Origin: Diphasiastrum complanatum
Lineage: Eukaryota; Streptophyta; Lycopodiopsida; Lycopodiales; Lycopodiaceae
Assembly (NCBI GenBank): GCA_029204225.1
Contig: CM055101.1
Coordinates: 41,068,927-41,132,926 of the forward strand
Direction: 5' to 3'
Length of the DNA: 64,000 nt
This document shows positions 1 through 11,767 of the stretch, piece by piece. The translations under genes and the position numbers were made by a program. How positions within the stretch are numbered: the stretch's first letter is position 1; each line of letters begins with the position of its first letter. The notes beneath the pieces are model-generated. The model did not search any database, was not told the origin of the DNA, and worked only from the letters and a program-made list of their open reading frames with translations.

Positions 1-145
1 TCACTCAAGCAACCCATGCATGACCCAGGTTGCCGTTGGCGGGACACGTGTCCCGTCGACTTGCCTCGTGGCGAGACCAACTGATCCTTATCGACTGATA
101 GGACCCACAGTACAGTAGCACAATGATTCTACTTTAATTCTAACT
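1..145 (-). repeat. Partial LTR of a copia element, cut by window edge
   Basis: Read on the minus strand, this is a near match to the LTR at 38094-38367, for example around the shared GGGACACGTGTCCCG-like palindrome near 39-56. The LTR begins at 145 with AGTTAG, directly after a purine-rich tract (minus strand GGGAGAG, 146-154) that would be the polypurine tract. It is therefore the downstream LTR of the minus-strand element whose RNase H lies at 200-1184. The rest of the LTR lies outside the window. Confidence 0.85.
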
Positions 146-1184
146 CTCTCCCTTAAAGTAGAGTCTACTTTTAATACAGTCATATACATAGCTTTAAAGT
201 TAACAAACTTTAAGTAGAGAAAGCTTTGATCTAAACTTATCAAACTTTTCTCCAACAAGTGGCTTAGTGAAAATATCAGCTAGTTCTTCCGTACTACAAT
301 GAACAACATGAATTTCATGACTCAGCAGCCTCTCACGTATGAAGTGATACTGAATCTCAATGTGTTTGGTTCTCGCATGGAACACTGGATTCTTTGCTAG
401 CTGAAGGCCACTCTAACTGTCGCTATGTAAAGTCGTGGGATTATTCTGCTTCATGCCAACTTCTTCCAAGATTTGTCTCAACCATATAGCTTCCTGTGCT
501 GCACTACACATTGCCTTATACTCTGCTTCTGTGGTGGATAGAGCAATTGTACTTTTCTTTTTACTAGACCAGGAAAAGCATCTCCACAAAGCTGGAATAC
601 ATACCCTGTGGTAGATCTACGATCATCATAGTCACCTCCCCAATCCGCATCCACATAGCCACACAATTCAGGTAAACCCTCATGCTTCCTGTAAATCAAG
701 CCATATCTGAAGTGCCTTTTACATAACGCAAAATACGTTTAGCTGCCTTCCAATGCGTTTCTGTAGGTGCCGCCATAAACTGACTTACAATACCAACAGC
801 ATAGCATATATCTGGTCTAGTCGTGGTAAGGTAAATCAAGCTCCCTACTAAATGCCTATACAGCGTAGCATCAAATGATTGTGACTCATCAAGCTTGGAA
901 AGCTTTTTACCTGGTTCAATAGGAGTATTCACTGGTTTGCAATCCTGCAACCTAAACCTGTGCAACAACTCTTTGACATACTTCACCTGTGTTAAACCCA
1001 CATTGTGTCCTTTTTGCCACACCTCTACTCCAAGGCAATAATGCATCAGGCTGAGATCTGTCATCTCGAATTGTTCCATGAGGTCTTTCTTGATCATGTC
1101 TATCATCTCTTGATTATTTCTCGTAATAATCAAGTCATTAACATAAAAAACAATCAAAGCAACTATACCATCAAAGCATAAGTG
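146..1184 (-). pseudogene. Ty1/copia reverse transcriptase (C-terminal part) and RNase H relic
   Basis: Minus-strand reading frames give, in order, the second half of a copia reverse transcriptase (696-1184), the RNase H with its YVDADWGGD-type start (478-699), and the ending with KHIEIQYHFIRE and DIFTKPL (200-385). The catalytic YVDD box reads YVND, a substitution at an essential aspartate position. Frames change between the pieces and stop codons occur, so the protein is not made. The element is cut at about 1184, inside the RT palm, so gag, protease, integrase and the first half of RT are missing. The family is the one seen intact-ended at 38.1-41.7 kb. Confidence 0.9.
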
Positions 1185-2446
1185 TTATGGCCATATTCGG
1201 TTAAGGACCTGGAATAGTCCTAATATGGTAAACCGGCCCTCCAGTGTTCAAGATTATTGGTCACGCCATGAAGTAATTCCATGTCAAGGCCAGTTTGTGA
1301 CTAATTACCTTGAATTGAGACATTTGAAACATTGCATGTCTGTGTGACAGATATAGATAGGAGGACTACATGAAGAGATGTGATCTATTTATAGTTGACC
1401 TGCATGGGAGTTGCATGGCTTCATGCACAGTATTTGTCTACATAGTAGAGATAAAACCAATTCCCTGAGATGCTATTCGCTGCAAGACAGTGTTTTACTT
1501 TTACTCGTCTTAATTCATGCATGTTATGGAAAAATCGAGTGTAGTTGGTAACAGACATGGAAGATAACCCTGTTGGACGCTTTTTCACAGCAAAAGACTC
1601 TGGATGAAGTGCGTGGAGGAAGCCTGTGATTGCCATTGATCAGCTGATCTGTTGACAGGCAGAGTTACTTTTGATAAGTCGGATTCCTGTATGAAATAGC
1701 TGTGAAGCTGTTGAATCCATTCTTGTCATTGAATAGCAGTAAGCTGCAGTAGATCATGTGCTTGTAACACGATGATGGCAATCAGAGGGCGCGCCTCCCT
1801 GTCCTTTCACTTGTTGAAGTGATGTTCTCAGAAAGGAACCTCTGATGGAATGGTGCTGTGGTTGGCGGCTGATGGCAGCTGGCAAGCCGTTCTGATCTGT
1901 AGAGAGTGTTGGCAGCTGGCTGATTAGAGCCAGGGATGGCGCGAACTTGCGGAATCAGCGATGGTAGGTTATGAAGCCTGTTTCCAAATGTGATGAGGGG
2001 GATGGTAGGCTGTGAAGCCTGTTTCCTAACGTGATGAGGAGGAAGCACGCTTGAATGCGAGCTAAAGAAGAGCTTTGTAGAGGACCAGGAGGTGCGCCAT
2101 CCCACCAGTTCCTGCCTGTTGAATAGCTCTCTCTCTCACGATTTGTGAAGCTTCCCTTCTCGCGATGGTGGCGGCTTGTTCTCTCTCTCTCGTTTGTGGA
2201 AGCTCGAGCTGTCTATGAAGGGATGAGGGAGCCAGCCCTAAATCTTTTTAGAAAAAGATAGGGTTTGTTGTTTTTTTTTGGTTAGGCCCATGGCCTTATG
2301 TTTTAAAAAAAAAAAAGAAAAGAAAAGAGGAAACCTTTTGGTTTGGGGTTTGTGGCATGCATGAACAGAGTGGGCGAGAAAGCTATGATGATTGAAAAAT
2401 GGTCGGCAATTTGAAATTGGCTAATTGTTTGCTTTAGTACTTTTAC
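1185..2446. other. No gene recognised; GC-richer unique-looking DNA
   Basis: No recognisable protein. The stretch is less AT-rich than its right neighbour, carries a 41-bp tandem duplication (1960-2041) and CT-rich tracts near 2125-2205, and ends in A-rich sequence near 2305-2330. A short hairpin TCACTT/AAGTGA lies near 1807. The 107-codon ORF on the minus strand at 1782-2105 has no domain I know. Confidence 0.5.
1960..2041. repeat. 41-bp tandem duplication
   Basis: Two adjacent copies starting at 1960 and 2001 share GATGGTAGG, TGAAGCCTGTTTCC and GTGATGAGG with a few substitutions. There is no evidence of coding. Confidence 0.85.
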
Positions 2447-4390
2447 ATGCCAGTGGATCAAGGCTTGGAGAGAACTTTTAGACACCTGATAGCTTTGAGT
2501 TGGTTCAAAATCGGTTTTCTAGAACAACTCCGGAAATACAAGTTACTTACATCCGGACAGAGAAATTTCGGTTTCTTGGTGTTTGATAGTCAAAATTTAG
2601 CCTTGAATTTGGTATTGTTTCTCACAACAGGAGTTAAAGGAATTGGGATTTCCTTTTTCTAGGAACAATATGCATGTTTTTTGCTTTTTCACTTTGACAT
2701 TTTTGATAAGCTGGTTTTTTTGGAACTTGAGTACCATTATTCATGGTCAAGCGGTATTAATCGATTTTGGAAGGGAATTATTCTAAAACCGATCTTGACA
2801 AAACGAAGGGAGTGGTATAATTCTCAAGCATATACCCAGTATTGGAATTTTGATTCATTGGTATAATGTTTTTTAAGCCATTTAGCTCTGGAGTGTGGGT
2901 ACTCCCAATGAATAGAGTTAAATTGTGTTTTGTTTTCTCCTTTTCAAATTGGTAGAACACCGAAAAGTTGGTTAGTGTGTTCTTGATGATTTTAATCACT
3001 GAGATTAAACGAACCAAAGCTTTTGAAATGCTTGTTAGATAATTAATGGTGAAAAATTCATAGTATTTGGAGGTAATTCTTTATTCAACAAGATTATTTT
3101 GGGTGAATACAGTGTAGGAAGTACCCAAATCCAAATCTTATTTCCCATTAATTACAGATGTCTTTAACAAAGTGATTCTTAAGCCAGTAAGTGAAAAGGG
3201 AGAACAGTCTAATTGGAAAAATCGTAAGAATAGGAAACTGATTTTATTTCCAATAGAATCCTATGATGAATTATATTCAAAAGATCAGACTAGTACTGTT
3301 TCACGTACTAGCAGATGATTTTTGATGTATTAGTTATTCAGCCATGTATAGGATAGAAGTGAAATTGTTTCAGACTTTTTCCTATAATTAATTTTAAACA
3401 TTTTCTAATGTCGTAACATCTTCTTAGTACCTTAGTTGAAATAGATTTTCAGGGAACTGAAAATTCTAAGGAGGGAAGAAGAGTGGACATCAGAGATAGT
3501 AAGTGTGATTGGGAAATGTATTTCACAATTAGGATTTTGATAATCTCAGTAATAATTGCTTAATACCAGTTATTAATTTCCTTGATAGAATTCATTTCAT
3601 TGAATTCATAGCTTATATCTTTGTAACCATTGAGTTATCCGCAGTTTTGGATGTCAATTGTGATGTTAGAAGTAGAATTTGATATATGAATTACATTGGA
3701 TCTGTTAGTTGATAGAAGCTTGTCCCTAGAGTTGATGCTCTTGGATCCAGGGGGATTTGAAGCTTATCATTAACCTGTAAGGATCAGAATGTAGTATTGA
3801 AACCATGTTAATTCTTCTGTCTAAATCACGAAATCAGGTGTGGATTTGTGATATCCATCTGATGGGGCATGCCAGTCATCCAAATAAAAAAGGATTCTCC
3901 AATATTTGGGAACAAGAGATAATATCCTATAGTGATTATAGGACAGCTAGATGATCAATGGATCTCTAGAATATCAGATAAGATGGTTAAGGATTTTTTG
4001 GAAGGAAAAGCTGATGGTATGAGACATCAATAATTTTGGAAAGAAAATTCTAGGACTGTAAAGATCTGTTGATCAATGGTGTGTTTTAGTACCTAGTCGC
4101 GATATGGGAAAAGTAAAAACCGTTTGATCAAATGTGGGGTATTTTGGGAAATTTTGAGGTTTAATCTAGATCCCAATGTGGTATCTCATTATTTACAAAA
4201 TCAGAGGCCCTCAAATCTGTTTCTCGCTTTCTTAATTAATCCTTTACTTCTTAGTAATTTCTTGAATATAGATATCAAACTGATTTAATGATTCTTTCCA
4301 GCATGAAGTTATTCTTTTGAAAGATTGTTATGTCATAAACATTACTACTTGTGGGAATAGACTTGGAATTCAGATAAATTATAAAGTTTA
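2447..4390. other. AT-rich region without recognisable genes
   Basis: Both strands give only short frames. Nothing matches a protein family I know, and no LTR ends, primer site or tRNA was found. The texture (long AT-rich, ORF-poor) resembles the untranslated leaders of LTR elements elsewhere in the window, but no repeat partner was identified. Confidence 0.5.
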
Positions 4391-4394
4391 AGTA

Positions 4395-4941
4395 TTTCAA
4401 TTTATTAAACCTAAAATTTCTTTGTTGCATAAAAAGATTTCGATGGAATAGCAGTTTCTGTACTTCCGATCCACACACCAAGCTCGCTCCCAGCTTCCGC
4501 TCATTCCCACTGGTTTACGACATGGTATCCCTCTGACTCTAATATTAAATGCCTTTTGTTCCCTGAATTTGTCTTCATGGATCGTGGCTGAAATTACCAA
4601 AGTAATGGGAGCACTAGGTTTAGTGCCTTTCTTCAATATCGATGCCCAAGAGAGATTTTCTTCCTTCTTCTATTCAATCTTCTGATCCAATGCTTTGATC
4701 ATAGTAGTGGTGGATTCGGAGGATGAAACCTATATATTGCCCATTTCTTTTTCCAATTGCAAAATCCTGGCCTGCATATCATTTTTTTCAGTGATTAGCA
4801 TTGCGACGGTCTTCCTAAGCTGGGAAAGCTCCATCTTCATAACTTGGAAATCAGTTTGGAACTGCTCTTCTTGAAAAGAAGAGAATAGTTCGGTTGCTTT
4901 TGATGGAGTATAAGGAATGGGTGGAGCAGTAGGTGGTTTAG
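4395..4941 (-). pseudogene. LINE ORF1-like protein relic (coiled coil plus start of RNA-binding fold)
   Basis: A minus-strand frame running from 4941 towards 4400 reads a proline-rich start, a heptad-like coiled coil (MELSQLRKTVAMLITEKND, ILQLEKEM), then SWASILKKG and the segment EQKAFNIRVRGIP. A coiled coil followed by a basic linker and an [IV]xVRGIP strand is the usual layout of plant LINE ORF1 proteins at the start of their RRM-like domain. Two in-frame stops interrupt it (near 4735 and 4670). It begins exactly where the plus-strand LTR at 4942 starts, so the LTR appears to have landed in it or been joined to it. Confidence 0.55.
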
Positions 4942-5386
4942 TGTTAGGGACCCAATTCCCTTGGGTCCCAAACCTAACTTGAGACTGAACGATGACTGGG
5001 CCTGTTGACTTGACCAGTGACTCATGAACCTACATGGTTGCCACGTGTCGTAATCTAGGACGTGCGCATGGCTTGGAGTCTCCTACCTTCGAGGTATACA
5101 AGGGAAGGAGGACTCATTTGCCATCCATTCTATCTACTTAGGAGAAGGTGGATGGAGAGCTGTGTGCACAGCCAAGATGAATGCTAGCTTGAGGCGGGAG
5201 ATGGCAGCATAGGCAGTGGTATGGGACACTGTCTAGGATGGAAGTTGGATCTTGCTTGTTATCGGTCACAGGCCAGGGCACAAAGGGTGGACCTGGATTG
5301 GGTCCTATGGCGGGTTGCAACGTGTATCATTCAGTCTCTTGTGGTTAACCGACACCTGGAGGTATGCAGTAAGAGAGAGTCTAACA
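4942..5386 (+). repeat. Long terminal repeat (445 bp) of a copia-type element
   Basis: It starts TGTTAG and ends CTAACA, a perfect 6-bp inverted terminal repeat of the TG...CA class. Two bases later comes a match to the 3' end of initiator Met-tRNA. No downstream gag follows: after about 100 bp the sequence turns into a second copy of part of this LTR and then LINE RT. It contains an internal hairpin around GCTGTGTGCACAGC (5158-5171). Confidence 0.75.
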
Positions 5387-5388
5387 TA

Positions 5389-5401
5389 TGGTATCAGAGC
5401 C
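5389..5401 (+). promoter_or_regulatory. Primer-binding site for initiator Met-tRNA
   Basis: TGGTATCAGAGCC, the standard plant copia primer site, lies 2 bp after the LTR end at 5386. It fixes the orientation of the LTR as plus. Confidence 0.8.
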
Positions 5402-5488
5402 ACTGTTTGCCAAAGGCAGGTGTGTTGATCCGAAATGGTTATTTTGTAAGTTATGATCTTTTTTGAAATTCATTAGTTAATCCGAGAA

Positions 5489-6733
5489 ATGTGTTTTGAG
5501 AGCCTAGGCAGTGGTATGGGACACTGTCTAGGATGGAAGTCGGATCTTGCTTGTTATTGGTCACAGGGCATGGAGGGTGGACCTGGATTGGGTCTGATGG
5601 AGGGGTGGAACGTGTATTGTTGTTTCAACCGCTCTGTCATTGATGGTTTTCCCATACCTTGGGCCACCAATCTCCTTCACCCCATTCTTGAAACAGACGA
5701 TGCCATGAATGTCCACAACTATCGCACTATTATGATTGGTCATACCATGGCCAAGTTGTACGCCACTATTCTCCATAACTTCGTTACGGCAAAGGCTGAT
5801 TCTCGACTATTGTATGCGACTGGCCAGGCTGGCTTCCGCCAGGGTTATAGCACTCTTGATCATGTCCTCACCCTACGTACTATCATTGAGGAGGCAAAAC
5901 ATATGGGCAAGAAGGTATTTGCTTGTTTCGCTGATCTCTCTAAGGCCTTTGATACTGTTCCCCATCATCTTTTGATCAACAAACTACGTCAGCTTGGATT
6001 TTTCGACTCTATTTTCACGGCAGTGGTTGCTTCGTATGAGAGAGTTCTAGCACGTATTCAGCTAGGTACTGATTTGTCTTCTCCCATCCATAGCACTGTT
6101 GGCATCAAGCAAGGTTGTCCACTGTCCCCTCCGTTGTTTGCACTTTATATTGATGATCTTGAGCGCCTCATTCGTGAAGAAGGTGGAGATGGTTGCCCAC
6201 TGGCTCATTTGCTCATCCCCATTCTGCTTTATGTTGATGACATTGTTTTGCTTTCTCCCTCACCAGAAGGGTTGCAGTGTCACTTACAAGTCTTACATCA
6301 GTTTTGTGTTGCTTGGGGTCTCTCTGTTAACTTAAAAAAGACGAAGATCATGACTTTCAACACAAATTGACAAAGCCTTCACAATTATCAATTTTTCTAT
6401 GATGGCCAGGAAGTTGACATTGTTGCCTCTTATACTTACTTGGGAGTCCTGTTTACTACACCTCTTCTTGGTTTCCACCAGGCTGCATTTGCGCACATTT
6501 CCTCCAGTCTTTCAGCATTGGTCCAGTTCGAGCGTGGCTGTACAATGAATTATATTTTTGATCCCCCTACTAGATGCCAGTTGTTTCACACACAGGTGGT
6601 TCCAGCAGTGAGGTATGCCTCCAAGATCTGGTTGCTACATGATATCCTATGTGCTGAGTTTGCTACTCCTCCGATCATCCTTGAGGGCTTTTTCCACCTT
6701 ATTCTTTTTCTTCAGCGGATGGTAAGATGTTAA
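5489..6733 (+). pseudogene. LINE (non-LTR) reverse transcriptase fragment with one in-frame stop
   Basis: One frame runs from 5489 to 6733, broken only by TGA at 6368-6370. From about residue 50 it is a non-LTR reverse transcriptase: VHNYRTIMIG, GQAGFRQGYSTLDHV, CFADLSKAFDTVPH (first catalytic Asp), GIKQGCPLSP, and LLYVDDIVLLS (YVDD at 6230-6241). After the stop the frame continues as YTYLGVLF and a typical LINE C-terminal helical region. The first roughly 45 codons are not RT but read through an LTR-derived repeat (5508-5622). Endonuclease, the N-terminal RT blocks and the 3' end with poly(A) are missing. Read-through of the TGA is possible in principle; a dead fragment is more likely. Confidence 0.85.
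5508..5622 (+). repeat. Second copy of an internal LTR segment (first copy 5211-5330)
   Basis: GGCAGTGGTATGGGACACTG and the following roughly 115 bp repeat 5211-5330 with scattered substitutions and a small deletion. The first copy lies inside the LTR. The second lies outside it, inside the 5' part of the LINE-type ORF. The duplication is direct, about 300 bp apart. Confidence 0.85.
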
Positions 6734-8317
6734 TAAAGCTTTCTTTCTCTCTCTAGCAATACATTTCTTCTAAATTTTGGTGTTGTGAGGTGTTCATGCT
6801 ATTCTCTTTGTATTTCATGTTTTCCATAGCAGTGTCTCAAGCTTTCTTGGTTGATCTAGTATTGCAGTTAAGATACTTCATAGCTACGTCTTGCAATTCA
6901 TCATATATCTGCTTGGAGAAAAGTACAATTTCATGAAAAAGGTTTCTATAGATTGCTTTGGAACCCATAGACCATTTGCACACAGTCTCACATGGACACA
7001 TAGAGTCCTCCAATTCATTGAGATTCAAACTGCGATTCTAATTGGAACTGGTTCATTCAATTTAAATTGGAGTAAGGGTTTAGGCCAATTCGTAAAACAT
7101 CAATACTTAGATAATCCTGAACCTCATTCAATCTCATTCTAAATGTCTGAAATTGGTTGTAAGAACGGGACTTCAAACTAGAGAGTCTCTGATATTTCTA
7201 TAGTCATTTTTCTTCAGCTAATAAAAATCAGATTCTTACGAAGGTCTGAATTTTATTCTCTAGTTCTTTTTAGTAGGGATCAATTCTGAACCGTTTATAA
7301 AGCCAATACTTCTGACTATAAAAAGGTAGGAAGTTTTGACATGTGCGTGCTCACACAGACACACGTGTATGATGCAAACGATATGGTATTTACTCATTAT
7401 GTCTTACATTGATAGAAGCTTCTCCTTGAGGGCTTTTAGTCATAGATATAATCATTGATGTTACTTATTTATGCTCTTTTGTATAAGTTGATATTGCGGC
7501 ATTTGACACCATTGTTACTTGTTAATTTTGCTGATAGATCACTAATCCCAGCTGATGTTAATACAGATGCTAGATCATATTCAATCTCTTGTCTATTTTG
7601 GACATAACCATGCATTTGGAATGTGGAATGCTTTTTAGCCACTTACGGACAGGTGGTTTTTTTTCTTGTGCTCGTTTTGGGGGAGAGAGAGAGCTGGAGA
7701 AGGGCTTTCAAGGCACGGTTTTCGTCGAGTATCTATATGATAGTACCAATGCGGTGGGCACGGTGGAAGGTGAGGCAAGCAAGTGTGGGGTGAGAAATTA
7801 ATCAAGGCATGACCTGACAATATCTGGCTAAAACATGACCCTACAATGCATAGTATCTGGCAACAATAAGACCTTATAATGCATAGAAATATTTGAAACA
7901 TGACCTGTTAAATTCCTCATAAACAAAGCCCCAATTTGACACCCTTCAAATGTTTTTTTTTTGCATTCCAAGACAAAATCCCGGATCACAATCCGAAATG
8001 CCTTTTGGAACACATTCTGGATTGCCGTCTGCAACTATGCTGATGCATGTACAGACTTTCCTTGTTACCATACTCTTTGTTACTTCATGAATACGCTTGT
8101 TGGTAAAGACTAACAAAATTCTCATCTGTTTTCCTTTTGTCTGTGCTTTTTGTGTGCTTCTATAAATAGAAAGTCAGAAAAGTTTTAGTAAGTTATTGGG
8201 GCTTACGTTTTTCTTAGTTGCACTGAAATTCTATTACAAGCTTGTTTGATGGTTTTGGAAATACCATTCAGCTATTCTTGGTGATTTCTGTTTTTACTTC
8301 ATATTCTAGAGAATCAT
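6734..8317. other. No gene recognised
   Basis: AT-rich DNA with short frames only. It could include introns or 5' flank of the LSD1-like relic that follows, but no exon could be recognised. No tRNA, LTR end or long repeat was seen. Confidence 0.45.
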
Positions 8318-11300
8318 ATGTTGGAGAACGATGGGAAAGGGCTGCATCAAATTGGATGGGTATTTGTTTGCAACTTTTTAAATTTGGAGTCGTTATTGAA
8401 TGAATTCCGTGCTCATCCTATCTCGAAGAGCCAGAGAGCTCAAAGATGGGCGAAGAAAGATCGAATCACGGGAATTCGACCGCCTACATCTGTGCAGAAG
8501 TTTCTCTATGCTTCTCGTACAATAGAAGAAAAAACCCAGCCTATGCTTCTTCAAACGTGCAACTTCACCACAGTATAAACTAGAGTTAATAAGATTTGAA
8601 GTTTCAAATCAATAAACTAACGTGACATGCTTTTAGCGATAAACTGAAGAACACTCCATTTGCTGCTTTAGTCAGCATTGGGTCTACCTAAGAGAATCTG
8701 GATTTCCTCCAAACCTAGATAGTAACATATGCTTGGGTACTGATGAGACAAAGTAGTACTGGTTGGCTAAGATTTTTTGTTTATTATATTCTATATTATA
8801 GGCTTATAAATCTCTATGTAGAAGGTGCCTATGAGTAAGCAAATTCTTATCCCTCAAACATTTGAACTGCTATTTTAAACCTTCTGCTTCTTCAGAAGAA
8901 GATGAATTAGAGAAAAGTTAGGCCTTTGATGAGCAATGAAACCAAATATTGCTCTTAAGATGTCCTTTATGTGGTGAAACTTACAAACTGCAGGTACTAG
9001 CTGTTTCATTTTCTTTAAGGATACAGGGTATATTTCACAAGGAAGAAAGAATGCAGAATTCAATGCAGTGCCACTCTAAAATCTCCTTGAAGGGTAGATT
9101 TAGGAGGTTTGAAATAAGGCAGTTGCGTTCATTAAATGCCAATGCAGTACTTCTTGCAAAGCTCTTATCTGCAAGTTCTGTTCAACAATCATCTAAGAAA
9201 GATCTGATAGCGGTTAGACATTGTACAATTGGTTGGTCAGAAATTTTGACTTATCTATAAATTATGGTACCTATAGGCGCTAATCCATCTATAAATTGTG
9301 GTGGTTGGAATATTTTGTGCATCTGACCTGCATTGAGTGTTGGCAATGACAATGAGCTTAGAAACATGTAAGCATGATGACCCAAACTAGCGTACTCATG
9401 AGTGCACCTTGTGAGGTCAAGAAAAATTGGTCACATGTTTTTGAAAATTCTGTTCAATGTGATTCTATGTTTTGTACAGATAAGTACTGAGCTTGTAACA
9501 ATCAGTTCTTTTATCAGGGATATATAAACATTGGCCTTGTAAACGAAAAGTTGAGGTTACCTAGTGATGGAGGTCAAGCCAGTCCCAAACACCACAGCAA
9601 TTGGTGAGTCTTCTGCTACTTTTTCAAAGGGAGTATATGTTGGTGTATATGAATCCTCTAGACTTCAAAGCGATTTGAAACCTATGGACTTGCAAATGAC
9701 AAAAGTGGCAGAAGGAAACTTAGGGCAGGCAGCTATTGACAAAATAGCTGTATGTCCTCCAAGGATTGTAGAAGCTAAGAAAAATTCTATCTCCAGAACA
9801 AGTTCACAGTCCAGTGAGTTGTCTGATGACAAGCCTCTTGCATCATTCAAGGAACGCATAGAAAATGCAAGGTCTGGCAGTCGGCGGAAGAGAGAGCTAG
9901 ACGGGAAAGAGTTTTCAAAGCCTTCTAAGAAGGGATCGGGTGTTGGAGCAACAACTTTAAGTGTTGCTAAACAGTTGACAACAAAAGCATTGAATCAGCT
10001 AGAGGAGGGAATGATTTAATGCTTGATGGAACACAATCAGGTGTCTTGAACAGTGAAGCTTTGGTTGAGAAACAAGATCCTCATCAAGTTCAAAGTCCCT
10101 TTCTAGAAGATGTATCTACTAGTTTGTATAATTATGATGTTCAGAAACTCGGAACTATTGAGGTAAATAATGAAGTCACAGCTGAGAGGATGGAGAAGCA
10201 AAAAATTTCTCAATTCCATGAGTGGGGTATGCCCATCATATGAGTCAGAAGCTCCTCATACCTACAAAAAATGGGACAGTAAAAAGGGGTTATTAAAGTA
10301 AAAACAAAGACCGGAGAAGAATTTGTTGGGGAGGCAGTGTTAGTAACCATTCCCCTTGGCTGTTTAAAGGCAGACACAATAAAATTTCTTCCCTCATTGC
10401 CCAATTGGAAATTGTCATCCATCAAAAAGCTTGGGTTTGGTGTGCTGAATATAGTGGTTTTGGAGTTTGCCAATGTGTTTTGGGCTATTTTGGTGCAACT
10501 GCTGAAGACACAGAATCAAGAGGTAGGTGGTGTTTTATGTTTTGGAATTTAAAGAGAATGGTGGACGCTCCGATTCTGGTTGCTCTAGTTGTAGGAAAAG
10601 CAGCTCTCGAAGGGGAGAAAGTGGCAAGTGCTGAGCAGGTAGGACATGCACTGAGCATCCTGCGAAAGCTTTATGGAGAGAAATCTGTGCCAGAGCCTAT
10701 AGCGTTAGCTGTTACAAGTTGGGGAAGTGATGAATACATTAGAAGTGCTTACTCATATGTAAAAATGGGTGCATCCGATGAGGATTATGACATCATAGGT
10801 CGTCCTGTTGAAAATTGCCTACTCTTTGCTGGTGAGGCAACTTGTAAAGAGTCTCCAAAATCAACACTGACGCGGGCATTCTGTGTCCGCGTCCGACCCC
10901 TGGACACAATGTCGAACGTGTTCTTTTTTTAAAAATTTATTTTTATTTTTATAACCCTAATTAACACTAAAAAGTTCAAAAAAATAAATTAAAAAAAAGG
11001 GTGGACGCTTATACAGTCGGTGGAGCCATAATAAGTGGAATTAGAGAGGCTGTCCGAATTGTTGATATTCTGGAGAATGGGGTAGAACTGGCCAAAGAGG
11101 CAAAAACTATGGAAGTTGAACAAGGAGAGTCCTAGAGAGAGAGAGAAACGAGGTTAGAAACATCAACAAGAGGCTTTCAGCTGCAGATCCATCAAATGCT
11201 TTACTTGGTGACACAACAAAGTTGAATGGGGAGCTGAAGCCAATCTCTCGTGCAAATTTGCTAAAAGACATGGTTTGGTGATGCCAAGATGACTGTAGCA

Positions 11301-11420
11301 CATATATTGCTAGCAAAGGAAATGCTCCAGCAGCCCATCTCAGTGGTTGGAAGCATCGCCGGTACTAAAGCTGGCTTGGCTGTGCTTAACTCCTGGATTC
11401 TGGTATGGTCTTGGGTAGTA
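8318..11420 (+). pseudogene. LSD1-like amine oxidase (LDL3-type histone demethylase) gene relic
   Basis: The segment 10290-10860 encodes part of a flavin amine oxidase close to plant LSD1-like 3: EFVGEAVLVTIPLGCLKADTI, then LSSIKKLGFGVLN, YFGATAEDTESRGR, AYSYVKMGASDEDYDI and FAGEATCKE. After an interruption, VGGAIISGIREAVRIVDIL follows at 11010-11060. A helical tail ends at NSWIL followed by GTATGG, a plausible intron donor at about 11401. Frame changes near 10480 (a small deletion after EFANVFW), near 10015 and near 11135 prevent translation, and the FAD-binding first half of the oxidase fold is absent. The Ser/Lys-rich frames at 9564-10243 may be its upstream exons, and 8318-8578 and 8949-9260 possibly so; I cannot verify those. 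In plants this family removes methyl groups from histone H3 lysine 4. Confidence 0.7.
10874..11003. mobile_element. Small (about 130 bp) insertion in the amine oxidase sequence
   Basis: Amine oxidase coding sequence stops near 10865 and resumes at about 11009. The intervening DNA is flanked by GACGC on both sides (10869-10873 and 11004-11008), a possible 5-bp target duplication. It starts with a hairpin whose arms are GACGCGG and CCGCGTC, and continues as A/T-rich sequence. It codes for nothing. A SINE- or MITE-like non-autonomous element is likely; the family is not recognised. Confidence 0.55.
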
Positions 11421-11767
11421 GTTTAAACTTTAATCTTCTTTGTGCATCTTGTCTGCCCTTTTTCTAATTGTCCCTTGTAAATAATCAATGCCATTTTCTC
11501 CTTGGTAAATCTAATGAACAGTGAAGTGATTTTTTTCATGGGTGAAATGGGGGAAATCATGTTTCAGCCCCTCCAAGGTTATATGTTACAATAGGCTAAT
11601 TAGTGTGACAAATTGCTATTCTTCTAAATCATAAAGCATTAAATTATTTTTGTCAATCAGTGTGTACTTATGATGTTAGTAGCTCTCCTTGTTAAAACAC
11701 CAATATTATGTCTTTTGTCAAGAAACTATCAGCTTATGCAATGATTTTATTATCTTGCTTTAAGTCT
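11421..11767. other. No gene recognised
   Basis: AT-rich DNA, perhaps the beginning of an intron of the amine oxidase relic. Nothing else seen. Confidence 0.4.

Noticed and set aside
1782-2105. A 107-codon minus-strand ORF as a gene
   Set aside because: No recognisable domain; it overlaps a 41-bp tandem repeat and lacks promoter or splice evidence.
6368-6370. Programmed stop-codon read-through in the LINE RT
   Set aside because: No structured signal is evident, the ORF lacks essential domains, and random decay explains the TGA.
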